This document shows positions 8,542-17,740 of a stretch of 24,954 bases of DNA, in pieces. Made by a program: the position numbers and the translations under genes. A model generated the notes under the pieces. That model was not told the origin of the DNA. It saw nothing but the letters and a program-made list of their open reading frames with translations, and did no database searches. Source of the stretch: DASYVD01 sp036000545 (GTDB taxonomy: Bacteria; Actinomycetota; UBA4738; CALAEC01); assembly GCA_036000545.1 (NCBI GenBank), contig DASYVD010000138.1, forward strand, positions 1-24,954, given 5' to 3'. The first letter of the stretch is position 1, and each line of letters opens with the position of its first letter.

Positions 8542-9123
8542 GTGGCGTGGATCGAAGTCATCGACGAACGGAATGCCGGCGGTCGTCTCGCTGATCTCTA
8601 CGCGCCCATGGCGGATCCTGCCTACTCAGGGGTGGACAACATCTTGCAGATCCATTCCCTCCACCCTGAGGGGATGCGGACCCATTGGGAGCTGTACCGC
8701 GAGGTGATGACGGGGACACCGACCCTCCGAAAGGTCGACCGGGAGATGATCGCCCTGGTGGTCAGCGTCATCAACGACTGCCATTACTGAATCACTCATC
8801 ACCGGCGCGGTCTGCGCCGACTGCTTCGGGACGACGTCCGTGCCCACGCGATCGAAACAGACTACGAGACGGCAGGACTCGACGAACGCCGGCTCGCCAT
8901 GCTCCGGTACGTCGACAAGCTCACCCGGGCGCCCGGCAAGATGAAGCGCGAGGACGTGGACCTTCTACGGCGGGCGGGGCACTCCGACGAGGACATCTTG
9001 CATATCGCGGAGGTCGCCTCGTACTACGCATACGTCAATCGGATCGCGGACGGACTGGGAGTCGAGCTCGAGCCCTGGATCCCCGAGGCAAACTTCTCGT
9101 CCGAGGCTCGGAGGTTCGAATAG
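8542..9123 (+). CDS. AhpD-like (CMD/peroxidase-related) selenoprotein, UGA recoded as Sec83
   Basis: Reading through one in-frame TGA (8788-8790) gives a single 193-residue protein. The part before the TGA ends in NDCHY and the part after begins ITHHRRG, so the joined sequence restores the alkylhydroperoxidase-D signature E-x11-C-x2-C-x3-H as E68, C80, Sec83, H87. The downstream half continues with helices typical of carboxymuconolactone decarboxylase/peroxidase-related proteins and has no other stop until TAG at 9121-9123. The GTG start at 8542 is 6 nt after GGAGG (8531-8535). Expected role: thiol/selenol-dependent reduction of peroxides or a related redox reaction in the cytosol, with C80/Sec83 as the active pair. 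It follows selB by two bases. Ordinary gene callers will report two fragments, 8542-8790 and 8899-9123. The substrate and reducing partner are unknown. Confidence 0.93.
8788..8819 (+). promoter_or_regulatory. SECIS element directing UGA to selenocysteine
   Basis: The UGA at 8788-8790 is followed after 12 nt by a perfect 6-bp stem, CGGCGC (8803-8808) with GCGCCG (8814-8819), closing a five-base loop GGUCU (8809-8813). The GGU begins exactly 18 nt after the UGA. As I recall the E. coli fdhF SECIS, it also shows GGUCUGC starting 18 nt after the UGA. The bulged U of the fdhF stem is absent. SelB is encoded immediately upstream. Confidence 0.9.
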
Positions 9124-9154
9124 CTCCGGGAAGCAGCGCGCCACGCCGGCTGAA

Positions 9155-9361
9155 TCAGGCCGTCTGGCGGCTGACGAGTCTGTCGAGCAACCCCTGAGTC
9201 GCCCGGGTGATCTCTGCGACAGCCGCTTCGAACGCGGGCTTGTTCACCTGACTCGGCGCACGATAGCCGCTCACCTTCCGCACGTATTGAAGTGCGGCGG
9301 CTTCGACATCCTCCTCGGTGAGACCGGGATCGTCTCGCAGGGTCTTGATCGATCTGCACAC
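9155..9361 (-). CDS. DUF2277 family protein
   Basis: A 68-residue protein matching the DUF2277 family: it begins with (M)CRSIKTL, followed by an acidic turn (DPGLTEEDVEAAALQ), the core YVRKVSGYRAPSQVN and a helical C-terminus (AVAEITRATQGLLDRL). The family has no established function. The GTG at 9361 is chosen because GGGGGA lies a few bases upstream and because family members start at the Cys-Arg motif; a longer in-frame start at 9409 would add an unconserved 16-residue leader. It lies 63 nt downstream of the RidA-type gene on the same strand and convergent to the selenoprotein gene, 31 nt away. Confidence 0.85.
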   Translation of the reverse strand: MCRSIKTLRDDPGLTEEDVEAAALQYVRKVSGYRAPSQVNKPAFEAAVAEITRATQGLLDRLVSRQTA

Positions 9362-9424
9362 GCTGGTATCCCCCTTCGCTGCTGGTTTCTCTCCGTGACT
9401 CCGGTACATGCGCCCCAGAGCCTC

Positions 9425-9883
9425 TCAACCGAGGCGGACAACCATCTCCACCTCGACCGGCGCTCCCAGCGGGAGCGAGGGCGCCCCGACGGCGGCGCGG
9501 GCGTGCTTTCCGGCCTCCCCAAACACCTCTACGAGGAGGTCGCTGGCCCCATTGGCCACCTTTGAATGGTCGGTGAAGGTCTCGCTCGACGCCACGAACA
9601 CGGTGACCTTGGCCACCCCCAGGACCCGATCGAGCGACCCGAGCTCTTCCTTCAGCGCGGCCAGCGCCTGGAGGGCGCACCGGCGCGCCAGGGCCTGGGC
9701 CTCCTCTACCGACACATCCTCACCGACCCGCCCGGTGACGATGGGTTTTCCCTCCCCCAGGGGGACCTGCCCGGCCACGTAGGCCACATCCCCGCCCAAG
9801 GCCACGGGCACATAGGAGGCCACCGGCTTGGGCGCCGGCGGTAGCTCCAACCCGAGCTCCGCAAGGCGCTCTTCTACACCCAT
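9425..9883 (-). CDS. RidA family protein (YjgF/YER057c/UK114)
   Basis: A 152-residue RidA-fold protein, likely a trimeric cytosolic enamine/imine deaminase or relative. The hallmark Arg (R129 in HARAAVG) and a Glu 15 residues later (E144 in PVEVE) sit at the same spacing as the E. coli RidA catalytic pair R105/E120. The N-terminal SYVPVALGGDVAYVAGQVP segment matches a longer RidA subgroup, so the exact substrate may differ from classical RidA. It is the first gene of a minus-strand pair with DUF2277. No clear Shine-Dalgarno sequence precedes the ATG at 9883; a GAGAAT hexamer 8 nt upstream could be a -10 for a near-leaderless message. Confidence 0.92.
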   Translation of the reverse strand: MGVEERLAELGLELPPAPKPVASYVPVALGGDVAYVAGQVPLGEGKPIVTGRVGEDVSVEEAQALARRCALQALAALKEELGSLDRVLGVAKVTVFVASSETFTDHSKVANGASDLLVEVFGEAGKHARAAVGAPSLPLGAPVEVEMVVRLG

Positions 9884-9948
9884 GGGTTCCGATTCTCGCA
9901 GATGAATCTAGGGGTGCCGAAAGGAAGGGGGAATGCGGCGTGCGCGGG

Positions 9949-10233
9949 CTAGCCGGCCTCGCGATCGCGCTCCCGGAGGAGCGCCTTGCGCTCGACTTCG
10001 TTCAGCCCGCCCCAGATGCCGTGGGGCTCTCGGGTGCGCAGCGCGTAGTCCAAGCACTCGGCGCGGACCTCGCACCGAGCGCACACGCCCTTGGCCCGGG
10101 CCTCGCGGGCCTCCTTCTCCTCTTTGCGCTCGAAGTAGTTTGGCGCGAAGAAGAGCTCGGCCTCCTCGCCGCGGCAGGCCGCGCGGTACTGCCAGGTCAT
10201 CTCCCAGTCGATGGACATCACGGCGTCGGCCAT
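9949..10233 (-). CDS. WhiB-family iron-sulfur transcriptional regulator
   Basis: A 94-residue WhiB-like protein. The four cluster ligands are C20, C51, C54 and C60 (C-x2-C-x5-C for the last three), followed by the G-I-W-G-G turn (72-76) and a basic C-terminus (ERKALLRERDR) for DNA or sigma-factor contact. WhiB proteins bind a redox- and NO-sensitive 4Fe-4S cluster and act with the principal sigma factor. The family is restricted mainly to Actinomycetota and their phages. AGAGGAGGG lies upstream of the ATG at 10233. The promoter at 10369-10397 implies a leader of about 130 nt. The subfamily (WhiB1, WhmD and so on) is not assigned. Confidence 0.95.
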   Translation of the reverse strand: MADAVMSIDWEMTWQYRAACRGEEAELFFAPNYFERKEEKEAREARAKGVCARCEVRAECLDYALRTREPHGIWGGLNEVERKALLRERDREAG

Positions 10234-10368
10234 GTGGCCGCTTTGCCCTCCTCTCGGGACCCCCGTCCTCTCTTGTTCTTCGTAGTAAGACGCCTCAGCG
10301 GATGGTGGGGTTCCTCCCCGCGACCCACATATTTCTCCAATTTACCCAGTGATAACCTCGCAAGTACA

Positions 10369-10397
10369 AAATTACTCTCGGGCACCCGATTTGACAA
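10369..10397 (-). promoter_or_regulatory. Sigma-70-type promoter for the whiB gene at 9949-10233
   Basis: On the minus strand TTGTCA (10397-10392) is followed by a 17-bp spacer and TAATTT (10374-10369), close to the -35/-10 consensus. The spacer contains the small palindrome CGGGtgCCCG. Transcription would start near 10362, giving a leader of about 130 nt before the WhiB ATG. The leader can form a short G4/C4 hairpin around 10307-10320. Confidence 0.6.
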
Positions 10398-10490
10398 GAG
10401 TCGACCGAAGTGCCCCAAGCAGCGGAGACGCAGACGACTCGATGCGCTCGCTTCGCCTTCGATGGGGCTATCATCGGGCGGGAGTAGGGC

Positions 10491-11168
10491 ATGGCGGCTG
10501 ACGGCTTCGACACGCTCTACGAGACAGCTCGGGCCCTGGGCGAAGAGACCCGGTTCCGCATCTACCGGAGACTTAGCCTGTCGGGCCATGCGGAGTCCGT
10601 GACCGAGCTGGCCCGGTCCTTCGAGCTCCACCCCAACGCGATTCGCCAGCACCTAGCCCGCCTGGAGCAGGCAGGGCTCGTTGTGTCGCGCCTGGACCGT
10701 TCGAACGGCGCCGGACGGCCCCCCCGACTGTACGAGCCGAGCCAGGAGCCCGTCGAGCTCGGTCATCCGCCGCGAACGCTGAAACCTCTCGTGAGCGTGC
10801 TCTCCCACGTGGTCGCCGCCCTCCCCGCCGAACCCAGACGGCTCCGCGATCTCGGCCGGGCCTGGGGGCGGACCTGGGCCATGGAGCGCCGGGCCGGCAA
10901 TGGTGCCGTTCCCCGGAGCCGGAAACGACGGGCCGAGGTCCTGGCCCGGCTCCTCGCGGAGTGGGGTTGGCAACCGCTGAGTCGGATCGAGAACGGCGCC
11001 ACGAAAATCTCCACCGGCCGCTGCCTGTTCCACGACCTCTCTCCCGAGCGAGACGGCCGATGCTGTGCGCTGGAGGAGGGACTCCTCGCAGGCCTCGTGG
11101 AGGCCATGGTCAACGGCCACGCCAAGGTGGCGCGGCTTCCCGGATGCCGGCTCGAGATCGCCCTGTAG
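10491..11168 (+). CDS. SufR-like HTH transcriptional regulator with C-terminal Cys cluster
   Basis: A 225-residue regulator. The N-terminal winged HTH (about 8-75; TELARSFELHPNAIRQHLARLEQAGLV) is of the ArsR/COG2345 kind. The C-terminal domain carries C178, C191, C192 and C219. The C-x12-C spacing (178-191) and the distance to C219 match the SufR iron-sulfur pattern except that one inner Cys is displaced (CC at 191-192 and Ala where SufR has its third Cys). It may therefore sense Fe-S status or redox state. It is transcribed divergently from whiB, another Fe-S regulator. A TATCAT (10469-10474) and a GGGAG ribosome site precede the ATG at 10491. No suf/isc genes are in the window, so the target genes are unknown. 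Confidence 0.8.
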   Translation: MAADGFDTLYETARALGEETRFRIYRRLSLSGHAESVTELARSFELHPNAIRQHLARLEQAGLVVSRLDRSNGAGRPPRLYEPSQEPVELGHPPRTLKPLVSVLSHVVAALPAEPRRLRDLGRAWGRTWAMERRAGNGAVPRSRKRRAEVLARLLAEWGWQPLSRIENGATKISTGRCLFHDLSPERDGRCCALEEGLLAGLVEAMVNGHAKVARLPGCRLEIAL

Positions 11169-11177
11169 GCTTGACCG

Positions 11178-12149
11178 CTAGCCCTGGCCGCTCTCCCGCT
11201 GAGCCGCACGCTTGCGTGTGGCGGCCGCTTTCTTCCGGGCCGCTCCGGCGACCTTCCGCGCGGCGGCGGTGATCTTCCGCCCCGGTGCCACTGACCGCTC
11301 GGACGAAGCCCGGGATCCCGGTGCTGCCGGCAGAGTCGCCGCCCCTCCCGCTGGCTCCGTGCCGCCGGACCCACCTGACGCCGCGGGGACCGAAACACCC
11401 CCGGTTTGGTCGAAGTAGCGGAGCAGCTCCACGGGGAACGGGAACACCAGCGTGGAGTTCTTCTCCGCGGCCACCTCGGTCATCGTCTGGAGCAGCCGGA
11501 GCTGGTAGGCGATGGGCTCACGGGCGATCACTTCGGCGGCGTCCGCAAGCTTCTGAGAGGCCTGGAACTCGCCCTCGGCGTTGATCACCTTGGCCCGGCG
11601 AACCCGCTCGGCCTCGGCCTGGCGGGCCATGGCTCGCTGCATCGACTCGGGGAGGTCGACGTCCTTGATCTCGACGTGGGTGACCTTCACCCCCCAGGGC
11701 TCGGTGAGCTCGTCGATCACGGTCTGGAGCGTCTCGTTCAGGTCCTCCCGCTTAGCCAGCAACTCGTCCAGCTCCGCCTTCCCCAGGATGGACCGCAGCG
11801 TGGTCTGGGCGATCTGCGACGTGCCCAGCAGGTAGTTCTGGATCTCCACGACCGCCTTGATGGAGTCGACGACGTGAAAGTAGATGACCGCATCGACCCG
11901 TACGGTCACGTTGTCCCGAGTGATGATGTCCTGCGGAGGGACGTTCATCGTCACCGTCTGGAGATTCACCTTCACCATCCGGTCGACGACGGGGATGATG
12001 AAGAACAGGCCGGGCCCGCGCGCTCCGGGCAACACGCGCCCCAGACGGAAAATCACCCCTCGCTCGTACTCCTGCACGATCCGGATCGCCGCCGCCAATA
12101 TGATCAGCGCTAGGAACACGAGCACCACGATCACGATGAGGCTCGTCAT
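11178..12149 (-). CDS. Stomatin/SPFH-domain membrane protein with Lys/Ala-rich tail
   Basis: A 323-residue prokaryotic stomatin homologue. One N-terminal membrane segment (about 3-22, SLIVIVVLVFLALIILAAA) is followed by the SPFH/band-7 domain (about 25-180; RGVIFRLGR, GPGLFFIIPVVD, PPQDIITRDNV), a coiled-coil (RQAEAERVRRAKVINAEGE) and a C-terminal region unlike the usual short end: a Ser/Gly/Pro-rich linker, then a basic Ala/Lys/Arg tail (about 285-318). The ATG at 12149 has GGAGGAGAA immediately upstream and overlaps the NfeD stop codon (ATGA), which supports this start over the longer in-frame alternative at 12272. Stomatins pair with NfeD-type proteases in many prokaryotes; the protein likely scaffolds that protease in the membrane. 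Confidence 0.93.
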   Translation of the reverse strand: MTSLIVIVVLVFLALIILAAAIRIVQEYERGVIFRLGRVLPGARGPGLFFIIPVVDRMVKVNLQTVTMNVPPQDIITRDNVTVRVDAVIYFHVVDSIKAVVEIQNYLLGTSQIAQTTLRSILGKAELDELLAKREDLNETLQTVIDELTEPWGVKVTHVEIKDVDLPESMQRAMARQAEAERVRRAKVINAEGEFQASQKLADAAEVIAREPIAYQLRLLQTMTEVAAEKNSTLVFPFPVELLRYFDQTGGVSVPAASGGSGGTEPAGGAATLPAAPGSRASSERSVAPGRKITAAARKVAGAARKKAAATRKRAAQRESGQG

Positions 12150-13450
12150 TTCTCCTCCTTCTCCTCCTGCACCAAGAGCAGCAAGCCGTCCACCCTTCGG
12201 ACCCGAACCCGGCGGCCCTTGACGATCGGACCGTTCATGGCCCGAGCCTTCCACAGCGCGCCCTTCACCCACACGTGCCCCTCGGGGTCGAGGTCGGCGC
12301 GCGTCTCAGCGGTCAGTCCCACGAGCGCCTCCTGGCCGGTGATGGTTTGGCGCCGCCGAGCCCGCATGGCCACAGTCATGGCGAAGCCGAAGAACAGGAC
12401 GCTCGACAGCACGACCGCCCCGATCAGCCAGGGAGAGACGTCGATGGCCGGCGACACGCCCGCGAACAGCAGGAACGAGCCGACCGCAAGGGCGATGGCC
12501 CCGCCGATGGTGAACACGCCGAGCCCGGCGACGAACACGTCGATGGTGAACAAGACGAGTCCCAGGATCACGAGCAGGAGCGCGGCGATGTTTACCGGCA
12601 GCACCGCGAGCGAGTAGAACGCCAGGATCAATGACACCGCGCCGGCGATTCCGGCGATCCCCAAGCCGGGCTGTGACAGCTCGAACACGATGGCCCAGAA
12701 CCCCAACACGAGCAGCAGGTACGCCACGCTCGGGTCGGTGACGGCATGGAGGATCCGTCGGAGGATTCCCATCTCGTGGAACCGCACCGTGACCTCTCTC
12801 CCTTCACCCGACTTCGTCACCAGGGTGCGACGACCTGCCTCCGTCAGGACGGTCCTCCCGTCGAGCTGCACCATGAGGTCGGGGATAGACGCCGCCAGGA
12901 GCTCAACGACCTTTCTGTTTTTGGCCTCCGCAGCGGTGATCGAGGCGCTCTCGGTCACCGCCTCCTCGGCGAACTCCGGATCCCGGCCGCGCTGGTCGGC
13001 CAAGCTTCGCAGATACGCCGCGGCGTCGTTGACCACCTTCTCCTCGATGTCGCCACCGCCGAGATCCACCGGATGCGCGGCTCCGATGTTCGTCCCGGGC
13101 GCCATCGCCGCCACGTGCGAGGCATAGACGAGGAACACGCCTGCGGACGCGGCCCGGGCTCCCTGCGGACCGACCCACACGACGACCGGCACGGGCGATC
13201 GGAGGATGCCTTTCACCATGTCGCGCATCGACACGTCCAGACCGCCGGGAGTGTCGAGCTGGATGATGACGACCTCGGCCCCGTCGCCGTTCGCCCGGGC
13301 AATGACGTCCGAGAGGTATTCGGAGGAGGTCGGGTCGATGACCCCATCGAGGTCGGCGACGTCGACGATGTGCTGAGTCTGGGCGTTCCCGGGGATCCCC
13401 GGCCAGATGGCGAGCGCTGCGGCGATGAGGCCCAGCGCGAATCTCTTCAC
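12146..13450 (-). CDS. NfeD1b-type membrane-bound serine protease (ClpP class)
   Basis: A 434-residue protein with a signal peptide (about 1-23), an extracytoplasmic ClpP-class protease domain (about 28-235), four to six membrane segments (about 240-365) and a C-terminal OB-like NfeD domain (about 370-430). The catalytic dyad known from Pyrococcus PH1510 is present: S102 in A-S-A-G and K138 in EEKVVND. Known relatives cleave the hydrophobic C-terminus of the partner stomatin, and the stomatin gene overlaps this stop codon by 4 nt. The start is GTG at 13450; TACAAT (13465-13460) lies 9 nt upstream without a Shine-Dalgarno sequence, so a short-leader transcript is possible in addition to readthrough from whiB 34 nt upstream. 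Confidence 0.93.
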   Translation of the reverse strand: MKRFALGLIAAALAIWPGIPGNAQTQHIVDVADLDGVIDPTSSEYLSDVIARANGDGAEVVIIQLDTPGGLDVSMRDMVKGILRSPVPVVVWVGPQGARAASAGVFLVYASHVAAMAPGTNIGAAHPVDLGGGDIEEKVVNDAAAYLRSLADQRGRDPEFAEEAVTESASITAAEAKNRKVVELLAASIPDLMVQLDGRTVLTEAGRRTLVTKSGEGREVTVRFHEMGILRRILHAVTDPSVAYLLLVLGFWAIVFELSQPGLGIAGIAGAVSLILAFYSLAVLPVNIAALLLVILGLVLFTIDVFVAGLGVFTIGGAIALAVGSFLLFAGVSPAIDVSPWLIGAVVLSSVLFFGFAMTVAMRARRRQTITGQEALVGLTAETRADLDPEGHVWVKGALWKARAMNGPIVKGRRVRVRRVDGLLLLVQEEKEEK

Positions 13451-13459
13451 GTCATCCCG

Positions 13460-13465
13460 ATTGTA
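13460..13465 (-). promoter_or_regulatory. Putative -10 element (TACAAT) for the nfeD gene
   Basis: TACAAT on the minus strand ends 9 nt before the GTG at 13450. A transcript from here would have a leader of only a few bases. No convincing -35 hexamer was seen at 16-18 bp. Confidence 0.4.
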
Positions 13466-13484
13466 TCGGTCGGGACGATTCCGC

Positions 13485-13757
13485 TCAGACCCGCTCTAGG
13501 ATCCCCTCCACGGCCAGCTCCTCTCGCCAGCCTCGCCAATCCCGGGCTCCCGGAAGGCGGCGAAGCAGACGCCGCCGCTGGCGCTCGTCCAGACCACCCC
13601 AGACCCCATACTCGATCCGGTCGCTGAGCGCGGCGGCGAGGCATTCGAGCCGAACCGGGCACCCTCGGCAGATGGCCTTAGCTCTCCGGTCCGTTCGCCC
13701 TTCGAAGAAGAGCTCTGGGTCGTATTCGACGCAGCGGGCTTCCTCTTCCCACGACAT
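13485..13757 (-). CDS. WhiB-family iron-sulfur transcriptional regulator (second)
   Basis: A 90-residue WhiB-like protein with cluster ligands C9, C30, C33 and C39, the G-V-W-G-G turn and an Arg-rich segment (DERQRRRLLRRL). The distance from the first to the second Cys is shorter than in the WhiB at 9949-10233 (20 versus 30 residues between them), so the two belong to different subfamilies. The C-terminus is extended (ARDWRGWREELAVEGILERV). No Shine-Dalgarno sequence precedes the ATG at 13757, but a promoter sits right on top of it, suggesting a leaderless mRNA. nfeD and the stomatin gene follow on the same strand. Confidence 0.95.
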   Translation of the reverse strand: MSWEEEARCVEYDPELFFEGRTDRRAKAICRGCPVRLECLAAALSDRIEYGVWGGLDERQRRRLLRRLPGARDWRGWREELAVEGILERV

Positions 13758-13765
13758 CGGGCGGC

Positions 13766-13793
13766 ATCCTACGCACGTTTCTTGTCAGTCCAA
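13766..13793 (-). promoter_or_regulatory. Promoter giving a probable leaderless whiB mRNA
   Basis: On the minus strand TTGGAC (13793-13788), a 16-bp spacer and TAGGAT (13771-13766) are followed by only 8 nt before the ATG (13757-13755). Initiation at the normal distance would fall on or next to the A of ATG, and no ribosome binding site exists in between. Confidence 0.6.
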
Positions 13794-13931
13794 TAGTCTC
13801 CTTGAGCCATTTCGAGTTTCCACCGACTCCGCTGTTTGGCCTATGAGTCGTCCACACGAAATCCACAGATCTTTCGACAGTCGCGACGGTGGCCAGGGTC
13901 GCTCGGCACCGATATCCTTTCGCCGACGCAC

Positions 13932-16819
<2,888 letters not shown>

Positions 16820-16831
16820 TACAATCACCTC

Positions 16832-17740
16832 GTGCTCGCAGCCATCGTCGCCGGCGTGGTCGGCGCAGTAACCGCCCTTTACGCCGTGTTCGTCGAGAGG
16901 CGATGGTACCGGCTGGTCCGCTACCGGCTCGACATCCTACCGGCGGACGTCTCCGATGGGATCGACGTTCTGCATCTGTCCGACCTCCACATGCTGCGGG
17001 GCGACCGGCGGCTCCGTCGGTTCCTGGCATCCCTCCCCGTGGCCGACGTCACCCTCATAACCGGGGACATCGTGGGCGACCCGGGCTCGGTCGAGTACGT
17101 CGTCGCGGCTCTCCGAGATGTTCGGGGGCGCCGGCTGTCTCTGTTCGTCCTGGGCTCGAACGACCTCTACGCGCCGCGGCCCGCGAACTACTTCCGGTAC
17201 TTCGTCCCTGCGCGTCGAAGGAAGCGCCGGTTCGGCCGGCGGGGCCGTGCGGCCGACCTGGTCAGGCTCCTCGAAGCCGACGGTTGGCTCCACCTCAAGA
17301 ACCGGAGAGAGGAGTGGGCCCTCGACGGGACCCGACTCGAGGTCGTGGGGCTCGACGACTCCCACATCCACCTAAGCGATCCCCGCGTCGCGAGGAGGGC
17401 CTCTCCTGAGGCCCTGGGTGTGGCCGTGATCCACTCTCCCGATCCGGCGCCCGAGCTCCTCGCGCTGGGCTACGACCTCGTCGTCGCCGGACACACCCAC
17501 GGCGGTCAGGTGCGGCTTCCGTTCGTCGGCGCCCTGGTCACCAACTGCTCGCTGCCGGCGCGTATGGCTTCCGGCCTCTTTCGGATGGGGAAGGGCTTCC
17601 TGCACGTCTCCCCCGGTCTCGGCACGAGCAAGTACGCGCCCTTCCGGCTGTTGTGCCGCCCGGAGGCCGCGCTCCTGAAGCTGCGACCGGCTCCTCAGCG
17701 GGAGGATTCCGTGGCGGCGCGGTCGAAGACCGCCTCGTAG
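16832..17740 (+). CDS. Membrane-anchored metallophosphoesterase
   Basis: A 302-residue calcineurin-like phosphoesterase. An N-terminal hydrophobic segment (1-20) anchors it to the membrane. Metal-binding motifs appear in order: D-L-H (HLSDLHM), G-D (ITGDIVGD), G-S-N-D (LGSNDLYAPRP, in place of GNH[D/E]), a lone His in VIHSPDP, and GHTHGGQ. The YkuE-like layout suggests hydrolysis of a membrane lipid or nucleotide phosphodiester; the substrate is unknown. GTG at 16832 begins exactly at the hydrophobic segment and has no ribosome site, so the message may be leaderless; the longer in-frame extension back to 16538 is antisense to yqeY and is rejected. The 3' end overlaps the convergent GT4 gene by 46 bp. 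Confidence 0.88.
   Translation: MLAAIVAGVVGAVTALYAVFVERRWYRLVRYRLDILPADVSDGIDVLHLSDLHMLRGDRRLRRFLASLPVADVTLITGDIVGDPGSVEYVVAALRDVRGRRLSLFVLGSNDLYAPRPANYFRYFVPARRRKRRFGRRGRAADLVRLLEADGWLHLKNRREEWALDGTRLEVVGLDDSHIHLSDPRVARRASPEALGVAVIHSPDPAPELLALGYDLVVAGHTHGGQVRLPFVGALVTNCSLPARMASGLFRMGKGFLHVSPGLGTSKYAPFRLLCRPEAALLKLRPAPQREDSVAARSKTAS

Noticed and set aside
8788..8790. Selenoprotein gene as a pseudogene with a nonsense mutation
   Set aside because: The TGA falls exactly at the redox-active Cys position, a SECIS hairpin follows at the expected spacing, both halves keep conserved sequence, and selA-selB are immediately upstream.
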